Source of the DNA: Bradyrhizobium genomosp. I (2014)
Lineage (GTDB): Bacteria > Pseudomonadota > Alphaproteobacteria > Rhizobiales > Xanthobacteraceae
DNA: 34,447 nt
NCBI RefSeq assembly: GCF_000261685.1
Contig: NZ_AJQE01000294.1
Coordinates: forward strand, 1-34,447
Direction of reading: 5' to 3'
The position numbers and the translations under genes are program-made. The notes beneath the pieces were generated by a model. It had not been told where the DNA came from and did no database searches. It saw only the letters and a list, made by a program, of their open reading frames with translations. Positions 8,757 through 18,816 of this stretch are shown in pieces; position 1 is the first letter of the stretch, and each line of letters begins with the position of its first letter.

Positions 8757-9343
8757 AACGATCGTCCCGTCCGCCCGTGCTGGAGCCCCGCCCCTCGCCG
8801 CGCCGTCGCCCGCTGAGCGAGGAGGAGCGCGAGCTGTGGGATACGGTCGCAAGACAGGTCAAGCCGCTGCGGAAACACCGCGTGCCAAAGGCGCACGCCG
8901 CGCCGCGCTCCGAGCCGTCACCCGCCGGTCCGGCCATGCGACCCGCGTCATCGCCGCGGCCTGTCGCCGCCGCGCCAGCGCCGCGCGTGACGAAGCCGAC
9001 CGTTCCGCCCCTGGCGCCGCTCGGCAAGCGCGAGCGGACAAAGCTCTCGCGCGGCCGCAGCGAGATCGAGGCGCGGCTCGATCTGCACGGCATGACCCAG
9101 ACGCGCGCCCATCGCGCGCTGGTCGGATTCCTGCACCGCGCCCATCACGACGGCCTCACCTTCGTGCTCGTCATCACCGGCAAGGGCCGCAGCGGCGGCG
9201 AAAGCGGCGTGCTTCGCCGCCAGGTGCCGGAATGGCTCAGCCTGCCGGAATTCCGCGCCTTCGTCGTCGGCTTCGAGACTGCGCATGTCGGACACGGCGG
9301 CGAGGGCGCGCTGTATGTGCGGATCAGGCGGGCGAGATTTTGA
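8753..9343 (+). CDS. Smr-domain protein
   Basis: A 196-residue protein with a basic, proline-rich N-terminal half and a C-terminal Smr domain. The domain opens with LDLHGMTQ (109-116) and holds the GKGRSGG loop (about 143-149), the two conserved motifs. Smr domains are nucleic-acid nucleases; stand-alone bacterial proteins of this type act on RNA, for instance at collided ribosomes, but the target here is unknown. Its ATG overlaps the mltA stop (ATGA), so it is the third gene of the Tim44-mltA-smr run. Confidence 0.9.
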   Translation: MKRSSRPPVLEPRPSPRRRPLSEEERELWDTVARQVKPLRKHRVPKAHAAPRSEPSPAGPAMRPASSPRPVAAAPAPRVTKPTVPPLAPLGKRERTKLSRGRSEIEARLDLHGMTQTRAHRALVGFLHRAHHDGLTFVLVITGKGRSGGESGVLRRQVPEWLSLPEFRAFVVGFETAHVGHGGEGALYVRIRRARF

Positions 9344-9386
9344 GAATCTCACGGAATGACCTCGACGCGCTCCGCGACGGAGGTGC

Positions 9387-9537
9387 GTTCCCTCCCCCCC
9401 TTGTGGGGGAGGGCTAGGGAGAGGGGTAGCTCAGCAAAAGGTGCAGGCTGTTGATGGTGCAGCGTAGGGACGCGCGATGGACAGAATCCCCGTGTGGCGC
9501 CCCCCTCCCTGACCCTCCCCCACAAGGGGGAGGGAAC
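9387..9537. repeat. Pair of inverted palindromic (REP-like) elements
   Basis: Two copies of a roughly 40-bp element lie in opposite orientation at about 9387-9427 and 9500-9537. Each is itself a palindrome with a GGGGGAGGG / CCCTCCCCC core around TTGT or ACAA. The second copy reverse-complemented matches the first nearly throughout. About 72 bases of unremarkable sequence separate them. The arrangement resembles a BIME, and such elements are common between genes in Bradyrhizobium and relatives. The pair lies between the 3' ends of convergent smr and the membrane-protein gene. Confidence 0.75.
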
Positions 9538-9552
9538 GGAGAGAGCTCATCT

Positions 9553-10677
9553 CTAAAACGGTCGGACAATGCCGACACGCGGGATCAAGGTGATGACCAA
9601 GCCGGAGATGTTGGTCTTCCGATCCTCCGCCGGGATCAGCTCTGTCTCTCGAGCGGCCGGCAGCATCTTCACCGCATGCAGGATCAGGAACATGCAGACC
9701 GCCCAGTTCGAGATCCAGCGCGAATAGTCGAACACCATCGCGAACATCACGAGATAGGCGAGGCTGATCCCGATCAGCGCGGCGATGACGAGCCGCTTGT
9801 GCAGATCGCTGGCGAGCGCGCCGATCAGGCTTGCGAAGAAGCGCCACAGCGGCGTGTGCAGCCAGATCAAGAGTGCGAACACGGGCACGCCGAGGATGTT
9901 GTGCGGCAGCCGGCCCCAGGTGTCCGAAATCTCCTTCGCCAGCGGCTGGTACCAGATGTAGGCGAATTGCAGCAGGTCTGTCCGCGACGGATCGGCCATC
10001 CGGGTCTTCAGATAGCCGACGAAATCCGCCTCGGGGATCGGCATCGTTCCCAGGAATTGCGCGGCAAGGAACAGCGCGGAGACGGCGACGAGGGCGATGG
10101 CGCCAAAAGCGATGTTGGTGCGGTTGCAGCCATGGGCGAGGTAGTGCCTGATCACGACGATGGTGACGATCGTCGGCACATACATCAGGAGATGAATGTG
10201 ATGGATCAGCACGAGAATGATCGAGAACAGCGCGGCCGTGGCAACGAACAGCAGCGAGCCCGCGGGCATCAGCAGCAGGATGATCGCCAGCGCGCAGCCA
10301 TAGATGTCGAAATGGCCGAGCGTGTGCATGAAGTTCTTCAGGAAGAACGGCGAGCCCGCGGTGAAGACGAAGAGCGGCAGCGTTCTTGCGGTGAAGCCAA
10401 AGGTGTTCTGAAACAGCCTTGCGTAAAGCGCTGATGTCGCCAGCCACGTCGCCCCGCCGAGCACGAACACCAGCCAGACCGGCACCTTCGCCGTGAACAG
10501 TGCGACGACCGCTCCGATCAGCGCGCGCTTGATGAAGCCGAAATGATAGTCGACGAGGAGGTGAATGTAGGGGACGTAAGGCGGCAGCTGGATCTTGTGG
10601 ACGAACACGCCGACGATGACGACGGCATTGATCGCAAGCAGCAGACGCCAGGGGTTTTGCAGGATGCGTACGGTCAC
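9553..10677 (-). CDS. Multi-pass membrane protein of unknown function
   Basis: A 374-residue protein with about eight to ten hydrophobic segments spread over its length and short polar loops. I do not recognise a named family. A feature near the N-terminus is DYHFGFIKRALIG (43-55), a DYxxGFxKR-type motif that I recall in uncharacterised bacterial inner-membrane proteins with glycosyltransferase-C-like topology; this link is weak. The histidine-rich LIHHIHLLMY in a membrane segment is also notable. The start is GTG (10675-10677). It lies 28 bases downstream of the hslU stop in the same direction, so it could be read through from the hslV operon. A REP-like pair follows its 3' end. Confidence 0.8.
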   Translation of the reverse strand: MTVRILQNPWRLLLAINAVVIVGVFVHKIQLPPYVPYIHLLVDYHFGFIKRALIGAVVALFTAKVPVWLVFVLGGATWLATSALYARLFQNTFGFTARTLPLFVFTAGSPFFLKNFMHTLGHFDIYGCALAIILLLMPAGSLLFVATAALFSIILVLIHHIHLLMYVPTIVTIVVIRHYLAHGCNRTNIAFGAIALVAVSALFLAAQFLGTMPIPEADFVGYLKTRMADPSRTDLLQFAYIWYQPLAKEISDTWGRLPHNILGVPVFALLIWLHTPLWRFFASLIGALASDLHKRLVIAALIGISLAYLVMFAMVFDYSRWISNWAVCMFLILHAVKMLPAARETELIPAEDRKTNISGLVITLIPRVGIVRPF

Positions 10678-10705
10678 GCCGCATCAATAGCGTGACCGCC
10701 CGAAA

Positions 10706-12010
<1,305 letters not shown>

Positions 12011-12063
12011 GTTTGCTTAGCTAGGGTCAGATGCGGGCCGGGACAAGCCGCTTTTTTTGGCTG

Positions 12064-12681
12064 TCAGATGATCGGAGGGCCCGATTGCCATTGTTTCACG
12101 GTCTCGATCGGATGGATCAGCATCAGGACGTTGAGCGTCAGATTGTCGCGAATATGGAGCGCCAGCATGACCTCGAAGGCGAGGCCGAGCAGGACAGTGA
12201 CCGTGACCGGCAGCACGCGCGCGGCGAGGAACCCCAGCACCATGAACAGCGTGTCCGAAACCGAATTGACGATGCTATCGCCATAATAATCCAGCGAGAT
12301 CGTGCCGGCGCGATAGCGATCGATGATGAACGGTGAGTTCTCGACGATCTCCCACGCGCCCTCGATCAGCATCGCAATGATGAGGCGGGCGGGCCACGAC
12401 AAGGTCAGGAACGGCGAACGAGCGAACAGCAGCCAGGTCAAGCCGTAGAACAGGAAGCCGTGCAGCACGTGCGAGAAACTGTACCAGTCGGCGATGTGCT
12501 GGGAATTCTCCGAGCTGTTCACCACGCCATGCCAGAGCTTGATGGTGCCGCAGGTGCAGATCGGCACGCGTCCCATTGCAAACAGGATCGCCGCTTGCAG
12601 CACGGGCAATAACAGCGCGACACCGGCCCAGGCGAGCGGCGGAAATGCGACCTTGCTCTTCTGCGCATGCGCCAGCGTCAT
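12064..12681 (-). CDS. DUF2585 (UPF0314) family membrane protein
   Basis: A 205-residue membrane protein with about five hydrophobic segments (18-37, 70-86, 96-112, 143-160, 161-180). The conserved block [12 protein letters not shown] (69-80) and the segment [14 protein letters not shown] (111-124) are what I recognise as the DUF2585/UPF0314 signature of alphaproteobacteria. Function is unknown; the histidine and acidic residues near membrane faces could suit an enzyme or metal site, but this is speculation. Its ATG overlaps the GNAT stop (ATGA). The frame is open far upstream, but that part reads out of frame over the GNAT gene. Confidence 0.85.
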   Translation of the reverse strand: MTLAHAQKSKVAFPPLAWAGVALLLPVLQAAILFAMGRVPICTCGTIKLWHGVVNSSENSQHIADWYSFSHVLHGFLFYGLTWLLFARSPFLTLSWPARLIIAMLIEGAWEIVENSPFIIDRYRAGTISLDYYGDSIVNSVSDTLFMVLGFLAARVLPVTVTVLLGLAFEVMLALHIRDNLTLNVLMLIHPIETVKQWQSGPPII

Positions 12682-13163
12682 GCTTCGCGCACCATCAACA
12701 GCGCCGGCCCGTCCGGCGTCTCGACCATGCGGTCGCGGACGAAGCCGGCCTTCTCGTATGCGCGTATGGCGCGCGCGTTGAGCGGATCCGGATCGGTGAC
12801 GACGCGCGGCAGGCCCTGCCGCAATCGCCCCTCGACGAATGCGCGGATGAACGCCGAGCCGTGGCCGCGCGCGATCATGTCGCCGTCGCCGATGAACTGG
12901 TCGATGCCACGCGCGCCCTCCGGTTGCGGCCCGAAGCCCGTATTCCAGGCGGTCAGGCGGTAGCACTGAAGATAGCCGAAGGGCTTGTCGGCGGCCAAGA
13001 CGATGAACTGGTCCATCGCCGGCTCGTCGAGATCGCCGCTCACCAGCGCCAACTGCTCGTCCGGATCGCCCCACCATTCCCGCACATGGGCTTCCCCCAG
13101 CCACCGCCGGATCAGTGGCAGGTCGGCTGCAGCCATCGGGCGGAAGGTGTAGGTGGGCACCAT
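12678..13163 (-). CDS. GNAT acetyltransferase, aminoglycoside 6'-N-acetyltransferase-like
   Basis: A 161-residue GNAT enzyme transferring acetyl from acetyl-CoA to an amine. The acetyl-CoA motif ARGHGSAFI is at 98-106, and the C-terminal motif [19 protein letters not shown] at 123-141. From memory, the run RGIDQFIG, the TDPxPxNxRAIRxYEKAGF block and the ending [11 protein letters not shown] closely resemble AAC(6')-Ib-type enzymes, which acetylate kanamycin and tobramycin. Homologues with other substrates (siderophores, protein N-termini) share this fold, so resistance activity cannot be inferred. The stop of hslV lies 3 bases upstream of its start region, and the gene overlaps DUF2585 by 4 bases. 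Confidence 0.88.
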   Translation of the reverse strand: MVPTYTFRPMAAADLPLIRRWLGEAHVREWWGDPDEQLALVSGDLDEPAMDQFIVLAADKPFGYLQCYRLTAWNTGFGPQPEGARGIDQFIGDGDMIARGHGSAFIRAFVEGRLRQGLPRVVTDPDPLNARAIRAYEKAGFVRDRMVETPDGPALLMVREA

Positions 13164-13166
13164 CGC

Positions 13167-13727
13167 CTAGCCGGTCGACAGGCTCTCGATCGTCACATTC
13201 CGGTTGGTGTAGACGCAGATGTCGGCGGCAATGTCGAGGGAGCGGCGGACGATGGTCTCGGCGTCCTTGTCGGTGTCGAGCAGGGCCCGAGCCGCCGCGA
13301 GGGCATAGTTGCCGCCGGAGCCGATCGCCATCACGCCGGCCTCGGGCTCAAGCACGTCGCCGGTGCCTGTCAGCACCAGGGAGACGTCCTTGTCGGCGAC
13401 GATCATCATGGCCTCCAGCCGCCGCAGATAGCGGTCGGTGCGCCAGTCCTTGGCGAGCTCCACGGCCGCCCGGGTCAGCTGACCCGGATATTGCTCGAGT
13501 TTGGCCTCCAGGCGCTCAAACAGCGTGAAGGCATCGGCGGTCGCACCGGCAAAGCCGCCGATCACGTCACCTTTGCCGAGCTTCCGGACCTTCTTGGCGT
13601 TGGACTTGATCACGGTCTGGCCGATCGAGACCTGGCCGTCGCCGCCGACCACGACCTTGCCGCCCTTTCGGACCGTCAAAATCGTGGTGCCGTGCCAGCC
13701 CGGCGAGCTGTTTTGGGAATTCTGCAT
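13167..13727 (-). CDS. hslV: ATP-dependent protease peptidase subunit HslV
   Basis: A 186-residue N-terminal nucleophile hydrolase (ClpQ). Removal of 13 residues at [11 protein letters not shown] exposes the catalytic Thr14. The [14 protein letters not shown] segment (about 136-149) and the [16 protein letters not shown] block are standard for HslV. It forms two stacked hexameric rings capped by HslU. It is the first gene of the leftward hslV-GNAT-DUF2585-hslU set and is divergent from hisB across 239 bases. A heat-shock promoter would be expected, but the only candidate I found was weak. Confidence 0.97.
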   Translation of the reverse strand: MQNSQNSSPGWHGTTILTVRKGGKVVVGGDGQVSIGQTVIKSNAKKVRKLGKGDVIGGFAGATADAFTLFERLEAKLEQYPGQLTRAAVELAKDWRTDRYLRRLEAMMIVADKDVSLVLTGTGDVLEPEAGVMAIGSGGNYALAAARALLDTDKDAETIVRRSLDIAADICVYTNRNVTIESLSTG

Positions 13728-13892
13728 GAGTACCTCGTTATCCGGCCTGATTTAGGCGGTCGGGGACGGGCGCACAACGGGCCGTTCCGGACCGAATTTC
13801 ACTCACCATAGGCAGAAGTAGAGGTCCTTCCAGCCGTTCCCGCAGTAGCGAAGGCGTCATTTGGCTGTTAAAAGACCGCCGTTTTCGGCTCC

Positions 13893-13941
13893 GAGCATGG
13901 CCCGGAAAAGTGGGTACCGGTTTTCCGAGAGGGTCATGCTC
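13893..13941. repeat. Palindromic intergenic repeat upstream of hisB
   Basis: A 49-base imperfect palindrome with outer arms GAGCATG / CATGCTC and inner arms CGGAAAA / TTTTCCG around GTGGGTACCG. From memory this belongs to a very abundant palindromic family in Bradyrhizobium, Rhodopseudomonas and related genomes. It ends 25 bases before the hisB start and so probably lies within its leader or promoter. Confidence 0.8.
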
Positions 13942-13966
13942 AAACGAAGGTGAAAGCCAGCTTTCA

Positions 13967-14560
13967 ATGCGCACCGCGACGATCAAGCGCAAGACCAAGG
14001 AAACCGACATCGAGGTCTCCGTGAACCTCGATGGCACCGGCGTGGCCAATATCGCGACCGGCATCGGCTTTTTCGACCATATGCTCGATCTCCTCGCCCG
14101 CCATTCCCGCATCGACCTCACGGTCAAGGCGGTGGGCGACCTGCACATTGACTATCACCATACCACCGAAGACACCGGCATCGCGCTCGGCCAGGCGGTC
14201 AAGCAGGCGCTCGGCAACATGGCGGGCATCACCCGCTATGCCGGCGTGCACATGCCCATGGACGAGACGCTGTCGCGCGTGGTCATCGACATCTCGGGCC
14301 GCCCGTTCCTGGTGTTCAAGGCCGACTTCCCCCGCGACAAGATCGGTGAGTTCGACACCGAGCTGGTGCGTGAGTGGTTCCAGGCCTTCGCCATCAATGC
14401 CGGCGTGACTCTCCACGTCGAGACCCTATATGGCGATAACAGCCACCATATCGCCGAGTCCTGCTTCAAGGGTCTGGCGCGGGCGCTGCGTACCGCCGTC
14501 GCGATCGATCCGAAGGCGGCGGGCGAAATCCCGTCCACCAAGGGCTCGCTCGGCGGCTGA
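13967..14560 (+). CDS. hisB: Imidazoleglycerol-phosphate dehydratase
   Basis: A 197-residue monofunctional HisB, which dehydrates imidazole glycerol phosphate to imidazole acetol phosphate (sixth step of histidine synthesis). The two manganese-binding motifs are clear: DYHHTTED (62-69) and NSHHIAE (158-164), along with GIGFFDHML (32-40). The fused histidinol phosphatase of enterics is absent, as usual in alphaproteobacteria. The frame extends to 13910, but that part starts inside the palindromic repeat; [15 protein letters not shown] at 13967 is the family-like start. It leads the rightward hisB-DUF2628-hisH-hisA-hisF-hisE-coaA run; hisG, hisD, hisC and hisI are not in this window. Confidence 0.97.
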   Translation: MRTATIKRKTKETDIEVSVNLDGTGVANIATGIGFFDHMLDLLARHSRIDLTVKAVGDLHIDYHHTTEDTGIALGQAVKQALGNMAGITRYAGVHMPMDETLSRVVIDISGRPFLVFKADFPRDKIGEFDTELVREWFQAFAINAGVTLHVETLYGDNSHHIAESCFKGLARALRTAVAIDPKAAGEIPSTKGSLGG

Positions 14561-14624
14561 CGTCTCCGGCCAGCGGCTCGTGCCGCTTGCGATATCACTG
14601 AATCCTTAAGAACGGGGCATCACC

Positions 14625-15155
14625 ATGCCTGTCTATACAGTTCATGCTCCCTCCCCTGCCGGAGCCGATCTGCGCGCGACCGACAAGTTCGTGTTCGTGC
14701 GCGACGGTTTTCATTTCTGGGCGATGATCTTCGGCCCCTTCTGGCTGCTGTGGAATCGGCTGTGGCTGGCCCTGATTGGCTGGGTGCTCTTCACGGCCGC
14801 GTTCAGCGCGGGGCTGAACAGCCTCGGTGTCGGACGCTCTTCGATCGTCTTTGCCAATCTCGTCGTCGCGCTCTTGATGGGTTTCGAGGCCTCGAGCCTG
14901 CGTCGCTGGACGTTGTCGCGCGGCAATTGGCGGCAGCTCGACGTGGTGGTCGCCGCCGACGGCGACACCGCCGAGCGCCGCTTCTTCGAGCGCTGGAGCC
15001 AGAAGCAGCACGGCATCGTCAACGATCAATGGGCCGTCGATCGCGGCGGTCCGCCGCCGACCCGCGGTGTGCCGGGTCAGCAATTCTCGAATCCGCCGCC
15101 CATTCCGGCCGGCGGCATCATTGGATTGTTTCCAGAGCCGGGAGGGTCAAGATGA
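14625..15155 (+). CDS. DUF2628 family membrane protein
   Basis: A 176-residue protein. The N-terminal VYTVHAP and [20 protein letters not shown] (26-45) are what I recognise as the DUF2628 signature. Two or three hydrophobic segments follow (about 30-65 and 75-90), then a soluble tail ending in a glycine/proline-rich stretch (about 138-170). Function is unknown. It sits between hisB and hisH, and its stop overlaps the hisH ATG (ATGA), so its translation is coupled to the histidine genes. A 6-bp hairpin AGCGGC-TCGT-GCCGCT (14572-14587) lies between it and hisB, without a U-tract. Confidence 0.87.
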   Translation: MPVYTVHAPSPAGADLRATDKFVFVRDGFHFWAMIFGPFWLLWNRLWLALIGWVLFTAAFSAGLNSLGVGRSSIVFANLVVALLMGFEASSLRRWTLSRGNWRQLDVVVAADGDTAERRFFERWSQKQHGIVNDQWAVDRGGPPPTRGVPGQQFSNPPPIPAGGIIGLFPEPGGSR

Positions 15156-15802
15156 GCGTCGCCATCATCGATTACGGTTCCGGCAATCTGCATTCCGCCG
15201 CCAAGGCCTTCGAGCGCGCCGCGCGCAGCCTGGAGACCCCGCAAAAGATCTTCGTCACCAGCGACCCGGACCAGGCCTATGAAGCCGATCGCCTGGTGCT
15301 GCCGGGCGTCGGCGCCTTCGCCGATTGCCGACGCGGGCTGGATGCCGTCAACGGCATGGTGGAGGCGATCACCGAAGCGGTGCGCGTCAAGGCGCGGCCG
15401 TTCTTCGGCATTTGTGTCGGCATGCAGCTGATGGCGAGCCGCGGCAAGGAGCATGTCATCACCGAAGGCCTGAACTGGATCGGCGGCGACGTCGAGAAGA
15501 TCACGCCGCGCGACGAGAGCCTGAAGATCCCGCACATGGGCTGGAACACGCTCGACCTGCTGCAGGAGCATCCGGTGCTGAACAAGCTTCCGCTCGGCCC
15601 CAAGGGGCAGCACGCTTATTTCGTGCACTCCTACCACCTCAATGCCGCCAACGAGGCGGACGTGCTCGCGCGCGCCGATTACGGCGGGCCTGTCACCGCG
15701 ATCGTCGGCAAGGACACCGCCATCGGCACCCAATTCCACCCCGAGAAGAGCCAGCGTTTCGGTCTGGCCCTGATCTCGAACTTTTTGCGATGGAAACCGT
15801 GA
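15152..15802 (+). CDS. hisH: Imidazole glycerol phosphate synthase, glutamine amidotransferase subunit HisH
   Basis: A 216-residue class I glutamine amidotransferase. The catalytic triad is visible: Cys88 in GICVGMQ, and His196 and Glu198 in TQFHPEKS. The N-terminal IIDYGSGNL is the family signature. It makes ammonia from glutamine and channels it to HisF. It starts on the overlapping ATGA of the DUF2628 gene, and its stop overlaps the hisA start. Confidence 0.97.
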   Translation: MSVAIIDYGSGNLHSAAKAFERAARSLETPQKIFVTSDPDQAYEADRLVLPGVGAFADCRRGLDAVNGMVEAITEAVRVKARPFFGICVGMQLMASRGKEHVITEGLNWIGGDVEKITPRDESLKIPHMGWNTLDLLQEHPVLNKLPLGPKGQHAYFVHSYHLNAANEADVLARADYGGPVTAIVGKDTAIGTQFHPEKSQRFGLALISNFLRWKP

Positions 15803-16536
15803 TTCTCTTTCCGGCAATCGACCTCAAGAACGGCCAGTGCGTGCGCCTCGAGCAAGGCGACATGGCGCGCGCGACCGTGTTCAACCTCAATCCGGCCGCG
15901 CAGGCGCAGAGCTTCGTCGAGCAGGGCTTTGAATATCTCCACGTCGTCGACCTCGACGGTGCCTTTGCCGGCAAGCCGGTGAATGCCGAGGCTGTCGAGG
16001 CGATGCTGAAGACGATCAAGATCCCGGTGCAGCTCGGCGGCGGCATTCGCGATCTCAAGACCGTCGAAGCCTGGCTCGACAAGGGCATCACCCGCGTCAT
16101 CATCGGCACCGCCGCGGTGCGCGATCCCGAGCTGGTGAAGGCTGCCGCGAAGAAATTCCCTGGCCGCGTCGCGGTCGGGTTGGATGCGCGCGACGGCAAG
16201 GTCGCGGTCGAAGGCTGGGCCGAGACCTCGCAGGTGACGGTGCTGGAAATCGCACAGCGGTTCGAGGATGCCGGCGTCGCCGCCATCGTCTTCACCGACA
16301 TCGCGCGCGACGGCCTGCTCAAGGGCCTGAACCTGGACGCGACCATCGCGCTGGCTGATGCCATCTCGATTCCGGTGATCGCCTCCGGCGGCCTTGCCTC
16401 GATCGAGGACGTCAAGGCGATGCTGACGCCACGCGCCAGAAAGCTCGCCGGCGCGATCGCCGGCCGCGCGCTCTACGACGGCCGGCTCGATCCCGCCGCC
16501 GCCCTCACCTTGATCCGCAACGCGCGCGCTGCCTAG
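15799..16536 (+). CDS. hisA: 1-(5-phosphoribosyl)-5-[(5-phosphoribosylamino)methylideneamino]imidazole-4-carboxamide isomerase
   Basis: A 245-residue (beta/alpha)8 barrel that carries out the Amadori isomerisation of ProFAR to PRFAR, the substrate of HisF. Visible are ILFPAIDLK with the catalytic Asp8, [22 protein letters not shown] (127-140) and TDIARDG (166-172). I chose GTG at 15799, which gives the usual MILFPAIDL start, overlaps the hisH stop as GTGA and has GGA upstream. An in-frame ATG at 15790 would add three residues. Confidence 0.96.
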   Translation: MILFPAIDLKNGQCVRLEQGDMARATVFNLNPAAQAQSFVEQGFEYLHVVDLDGAFAGKPVNAEAVEAMLKTIKIPVQLGGGIRDLKTVEAWLDKGITRVIIGTAAVRDPELVKAAAKKFPGRVAVGLDARDGKVAVEGWAETSQVTVLEIAQRFEDAGVAAIVFTDIARDGLLKGLNLDATIALADAISIPVIASGGLASIEDVKAMLTPRARKLAGAIAGRALYDGRLDPAAALTLIRNARAA

Positions 16537-16546
16537 GAGACATCGG

Positions 16547-17320
16547 ATGTTCAAGGTGCGCGTGATCCCCTGCCTCGACGTCAAGGATGGCCGCGTCGTC
16601 AAGGGCGTCAACTTCGTCGATCTGCGCGATGCCGGCGATCCCGTCGAAGCCGCGATCGCCTACGATGCCGCCGGCGCGGACGAGCTCACTTTCCTCGACA
16701 TCACCGCGACCCATGAGAACCGCGGCATCATGCTGGACGTGGTCCGGCGCACGGCGGAAGCCTGCTTTATGCCTGTCACCGTCGGCGGCGGCGTACGTGA
16801 GGTCAACGACATCAAGACGCTGCTGCGCGCGGGGGCCGACAAGGTCTCGATCAACAGCGCCGCGGTGGCGCGGCGCGAGTTCGTCAAGGAAGCCGCCGAA
16901 AAATTTGGCGAGCAGTGCGTGGTGGTCGCGATCGACGCCAAGCGGGTCAAGCGCCCCGGCGGTGATCGCTGGGAGATCTTTACCCATGGCGGCCGCAACT
17001 CGACCGGCATCGATGCCATCGAATATGCCCAGGAAGTGGTCGCGCTCGGTGCCGGCGAAATCCTGCTCACTTCGATGGATCGCGACGGCACCAGGCAGGG
17101 TTTCGACATTTCGCTGACCCGGGCGATCGCCGACAGCGTTCCCGTTCCCGTGATCGCCTCCGGCGGCGTCGGCAATCTCGACCATCTCGTCGACGGTATC
17201 CGCGATGGGCATGCCACGGCCGTGCTGGCCGCCTCGATCTTTCACTTCGGGGAATTCACCATCCGCGAAGCCAAGGAGCACATGGCGCGGCGGGGGCTGC
17301 CGATGCGCCTCGATGCCTGA
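16547..17320 (+). CDS. hisF: Imidazole glycerol phosphate synthase cyclase subunit HisF
   Basis: A 257-residue barrel homologous to HisA. It uses ammonia from HisH to turn PRFAR into imidazole glycerol phosphate plus AICAR, linking histidine and purine synthesis. [15 protein letters not shown] carries the catalytic Asp11, and the second aspartate lies in TSMDRDGT (about 176-184). [10 protein letters not shown] is another family block. The start follows hisA by 10 bases with AGGAG upstream. Confidence 0.97.
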   Translation: MFKVRVIPCLDVKDGRVVKGVNFVDLRDAGDPVEAAIAYDAAGADELTFLDITATHENRGIMLDVVRRTAEACFMPVTVGGGVREVNDIKTLLRAGADKVSINSAAVARREFVKEAAEKFGEQCVVVAIDAKRVKRPGGDRWEIFTHGGRNSTGIDAIEYAQEVVALGAGEILLTSMDRDGTRQGFDISLTRAIADSVPVPVIASGGVGNLDHLVDGIRDGHATAVLAASIFHFGEFTIREAKEHMARRGLPMRLDA

Positions 17321-17398
17321 CGACTCCCGCCTGCAAAAATGCTACAAAACAGGCTGGGAAATGGCCTCCGTGGCCTCATGTATTTCTGAGTAGGTCCG

Positions 17399-17722
17399 AT
17401 GCCGCGTTTCACGATCCACGATCTGGTCGAGACCATCGATGCCCGCGCTGCGGCTGGCGGCGAGGCCTCCTATACCCGCAAGCTTCTCGACAAGGGCGCC
17501 GAACATTGCGCCAAGAAGTTCGGCGAGGAAGCAGTCGAAACCGTAATCGCAGCAGTCGAAAACGACCGCGCGCATCTGATCGCCGAAAGCGCGGATCTGC
17601 TCTATCATTTCCTTGTGCTTTTGAAAGCACGCGGCATAAAGCTGGAAGAGGTCGAGGCTGCGCTCGGCAAGCGCACGTCGATGTCAGGGTTGGAAGAAAA
17701 GGCGTCGCGCAAGAGCGATTGA
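17399..17722 (+). CDS. hisE: Phosphoribosyl-ATP pyrophosphatase
   Basis: A 107-residue all-helical MazG-like protein. The metal-binding pattern is visible as E44xxE47 (EEAVE) and E63xxD66 (ESAD). It hydrolyses phosphoribosyl-ATP to phosphoribosyl-AMP, the second step of histidine synthesis. HisI is separate and not in this window. It lies 78 bases after hisF, a longer gap than the rest of the run, which contains a weak 5-bp inverted repeat GCCTG/CAGGC. Confidence 0.95.
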   Translation: MPRFTIHDLVETIDARAAAGGEASYTRKLLDKGAEHCAKKFGEEAVETVIAAVENDRAHLIAESADLLYHFLVLLKARGIKLEEVEAALGKRTSMSGLEEKASRKSD

Positions 17723-17746
17723 TCGAAGCAACGGAAAGGCGGCGTC

Positions 17747-18703
17747 ATGGATATCCGCGCACCCGAGCAGCAGTATAATCCGTACCGCGTCTATACGCGC
17801 GAAGAGTGGTCGCGACTGCGCGACGACACGCCGATGACGCTGGAGCCGGGCGAGTTCGATCGGTTGCGCTCGCTGCATGACCGCCTTGACCTCCAAGAAG
17901 TCGAAGACATCTACCTTCCGCTGTCGCGCCTGCTCTCGATCTACGTCGATGCGACGCAGCGCCTGTATTACGCGGAGCGTCAATTCCTCAACATCCGCGA
18001 CCGCAAGGTGCCCTACATCATCGGCGTCGCCGGATCGGTCGCAGTCGGGAAATCCACCACGGCCCGCGTGCTCCAGGCTCTGCTGGCGCGCTGGTCGCCG
18101 CGCCCGAAGGTCGAGCTGATCACGACCGACGGGTTTCTCTATCCCAACGCGGTGCTTGATCGGCAGGGCATCATGCAGAAGAAGGGTTTCCCCGAGAGCT
18201 ACGACCTTCCGCTGCTGCTCAGCTTCCTCTCCGACATCAAGTCCGGTCGCCGCCACGTTCGCGCGCCTGTCTACTCGCATCTGACCTACGACATCGTGCC
18301 GAACCAGTGGGCCGAGATCGATCAGCCCGACATCCTGATCGTGGAGGGCGTCAACGTCTTGCAGACCGGCAAGCTGCCGCGCGACGGCAAGGCGGTGCCT
18401 GTCGTCTCCGACTTCTTCGATTTCTCGGTCTATATCGACGCCGACGAGGTGGCGCTGCGGCAATGGTACATCAAGCGCTTCCTGGCGCTGCGCGACACCG
18501 CATTCACCAACCCGAAATCCTACTTCAACCGCTACGCGCTATTGTCGGACGAGGAAGCCACCGCCACCGCGATCGCGATCTGGGAACGCACCAACCTTGC
18601 CAATCTCGAGGACAACATCCTGCCGACTCGCCCCCGCGCCACGCTGATCCTCAAGAAGGGCGCGGACCACACCGTGGAGAGCGTGGCGCTCAGGCGGCTA
18701 TGA
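17747..18703 (+). CDS. coaA: Pantothenate kinase (type I, CoaA)
   Basis: A 318-residue type I pantothenate kinase, the first and usually rate-limiting step of CoA synthesis. The P-loop GSVAVGKST is at 96-104. It is followed by [12 protein letters not shown], the substrate-binding region, and [12 protein letters not shown]. Enzymes of this type are normally feedback-inhibited by CoA. It follows hisE by 24 bases and probably ends the his transcript. It is convergent with the AI-2E-family gene across 113 bases in which I see no strong terminator, only a weak 6-bp TTGTTG/CAACAA stem. Confidence 0.96.
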   Translation: MDIRAPEQQYNPYRVYTREEWSRLRDDTPMTLEPGEFDRLRSLHDRLDLQEVEDIYLPLSRLLSIYVDATQRLYYAERQFLNIRDRKVPYIIGVAGSVAVGKSTTARVLQALLARWSPRPKVELITTDGFLYPNAVLDRQGIMQKKGFPESYDLPLLLSFLSDIKSGRRHVRAPVYSHLTYDIVPNQWAEIDQPDILIVEGVNVLQTGKLPRDGKAVPVVSDFFDFSVYIDADEVALRQWYIKRFLALRDTAFTNPKSYFNRYALLSDEEATATAIAIWERTNLANLEDNILPTRPRATLILKKGADHTVESVALRRL

Positions 18704-18816
18704 TGGCGTCGTGAACGGGGCGTTGGCTGGTCCGAGCGATACGTATCTTTTGTTGCAGACCAACAATGGGTATTCCGCTATTCCTTTGAAAAAGGGCGGG
18801 AGGCTCGGAATGACGA

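Noticed and set aside
9387..9537. CRISPR array or terminator pair
   Set aside because: There are only two copies, in opposite orientation and each internally palindromic, with no regular spacers and no U-tract after the stems. A REP-like pair explains them better.
12682..13104. Upstream extension of the DUF2585 frame
   Set aside because: It reads the GNAT gene out of frame. The ATG at 12681 overlapping the GNAT stop is the natural start.
13750..13779. Possible heat-shock promoter before hslV (GTTG-N18-CCTAAAT on the minus strand)
   Set aside because: The match to the alphaproteobacterial RpoH consensus is partial at both elements, and I could not score it against background.
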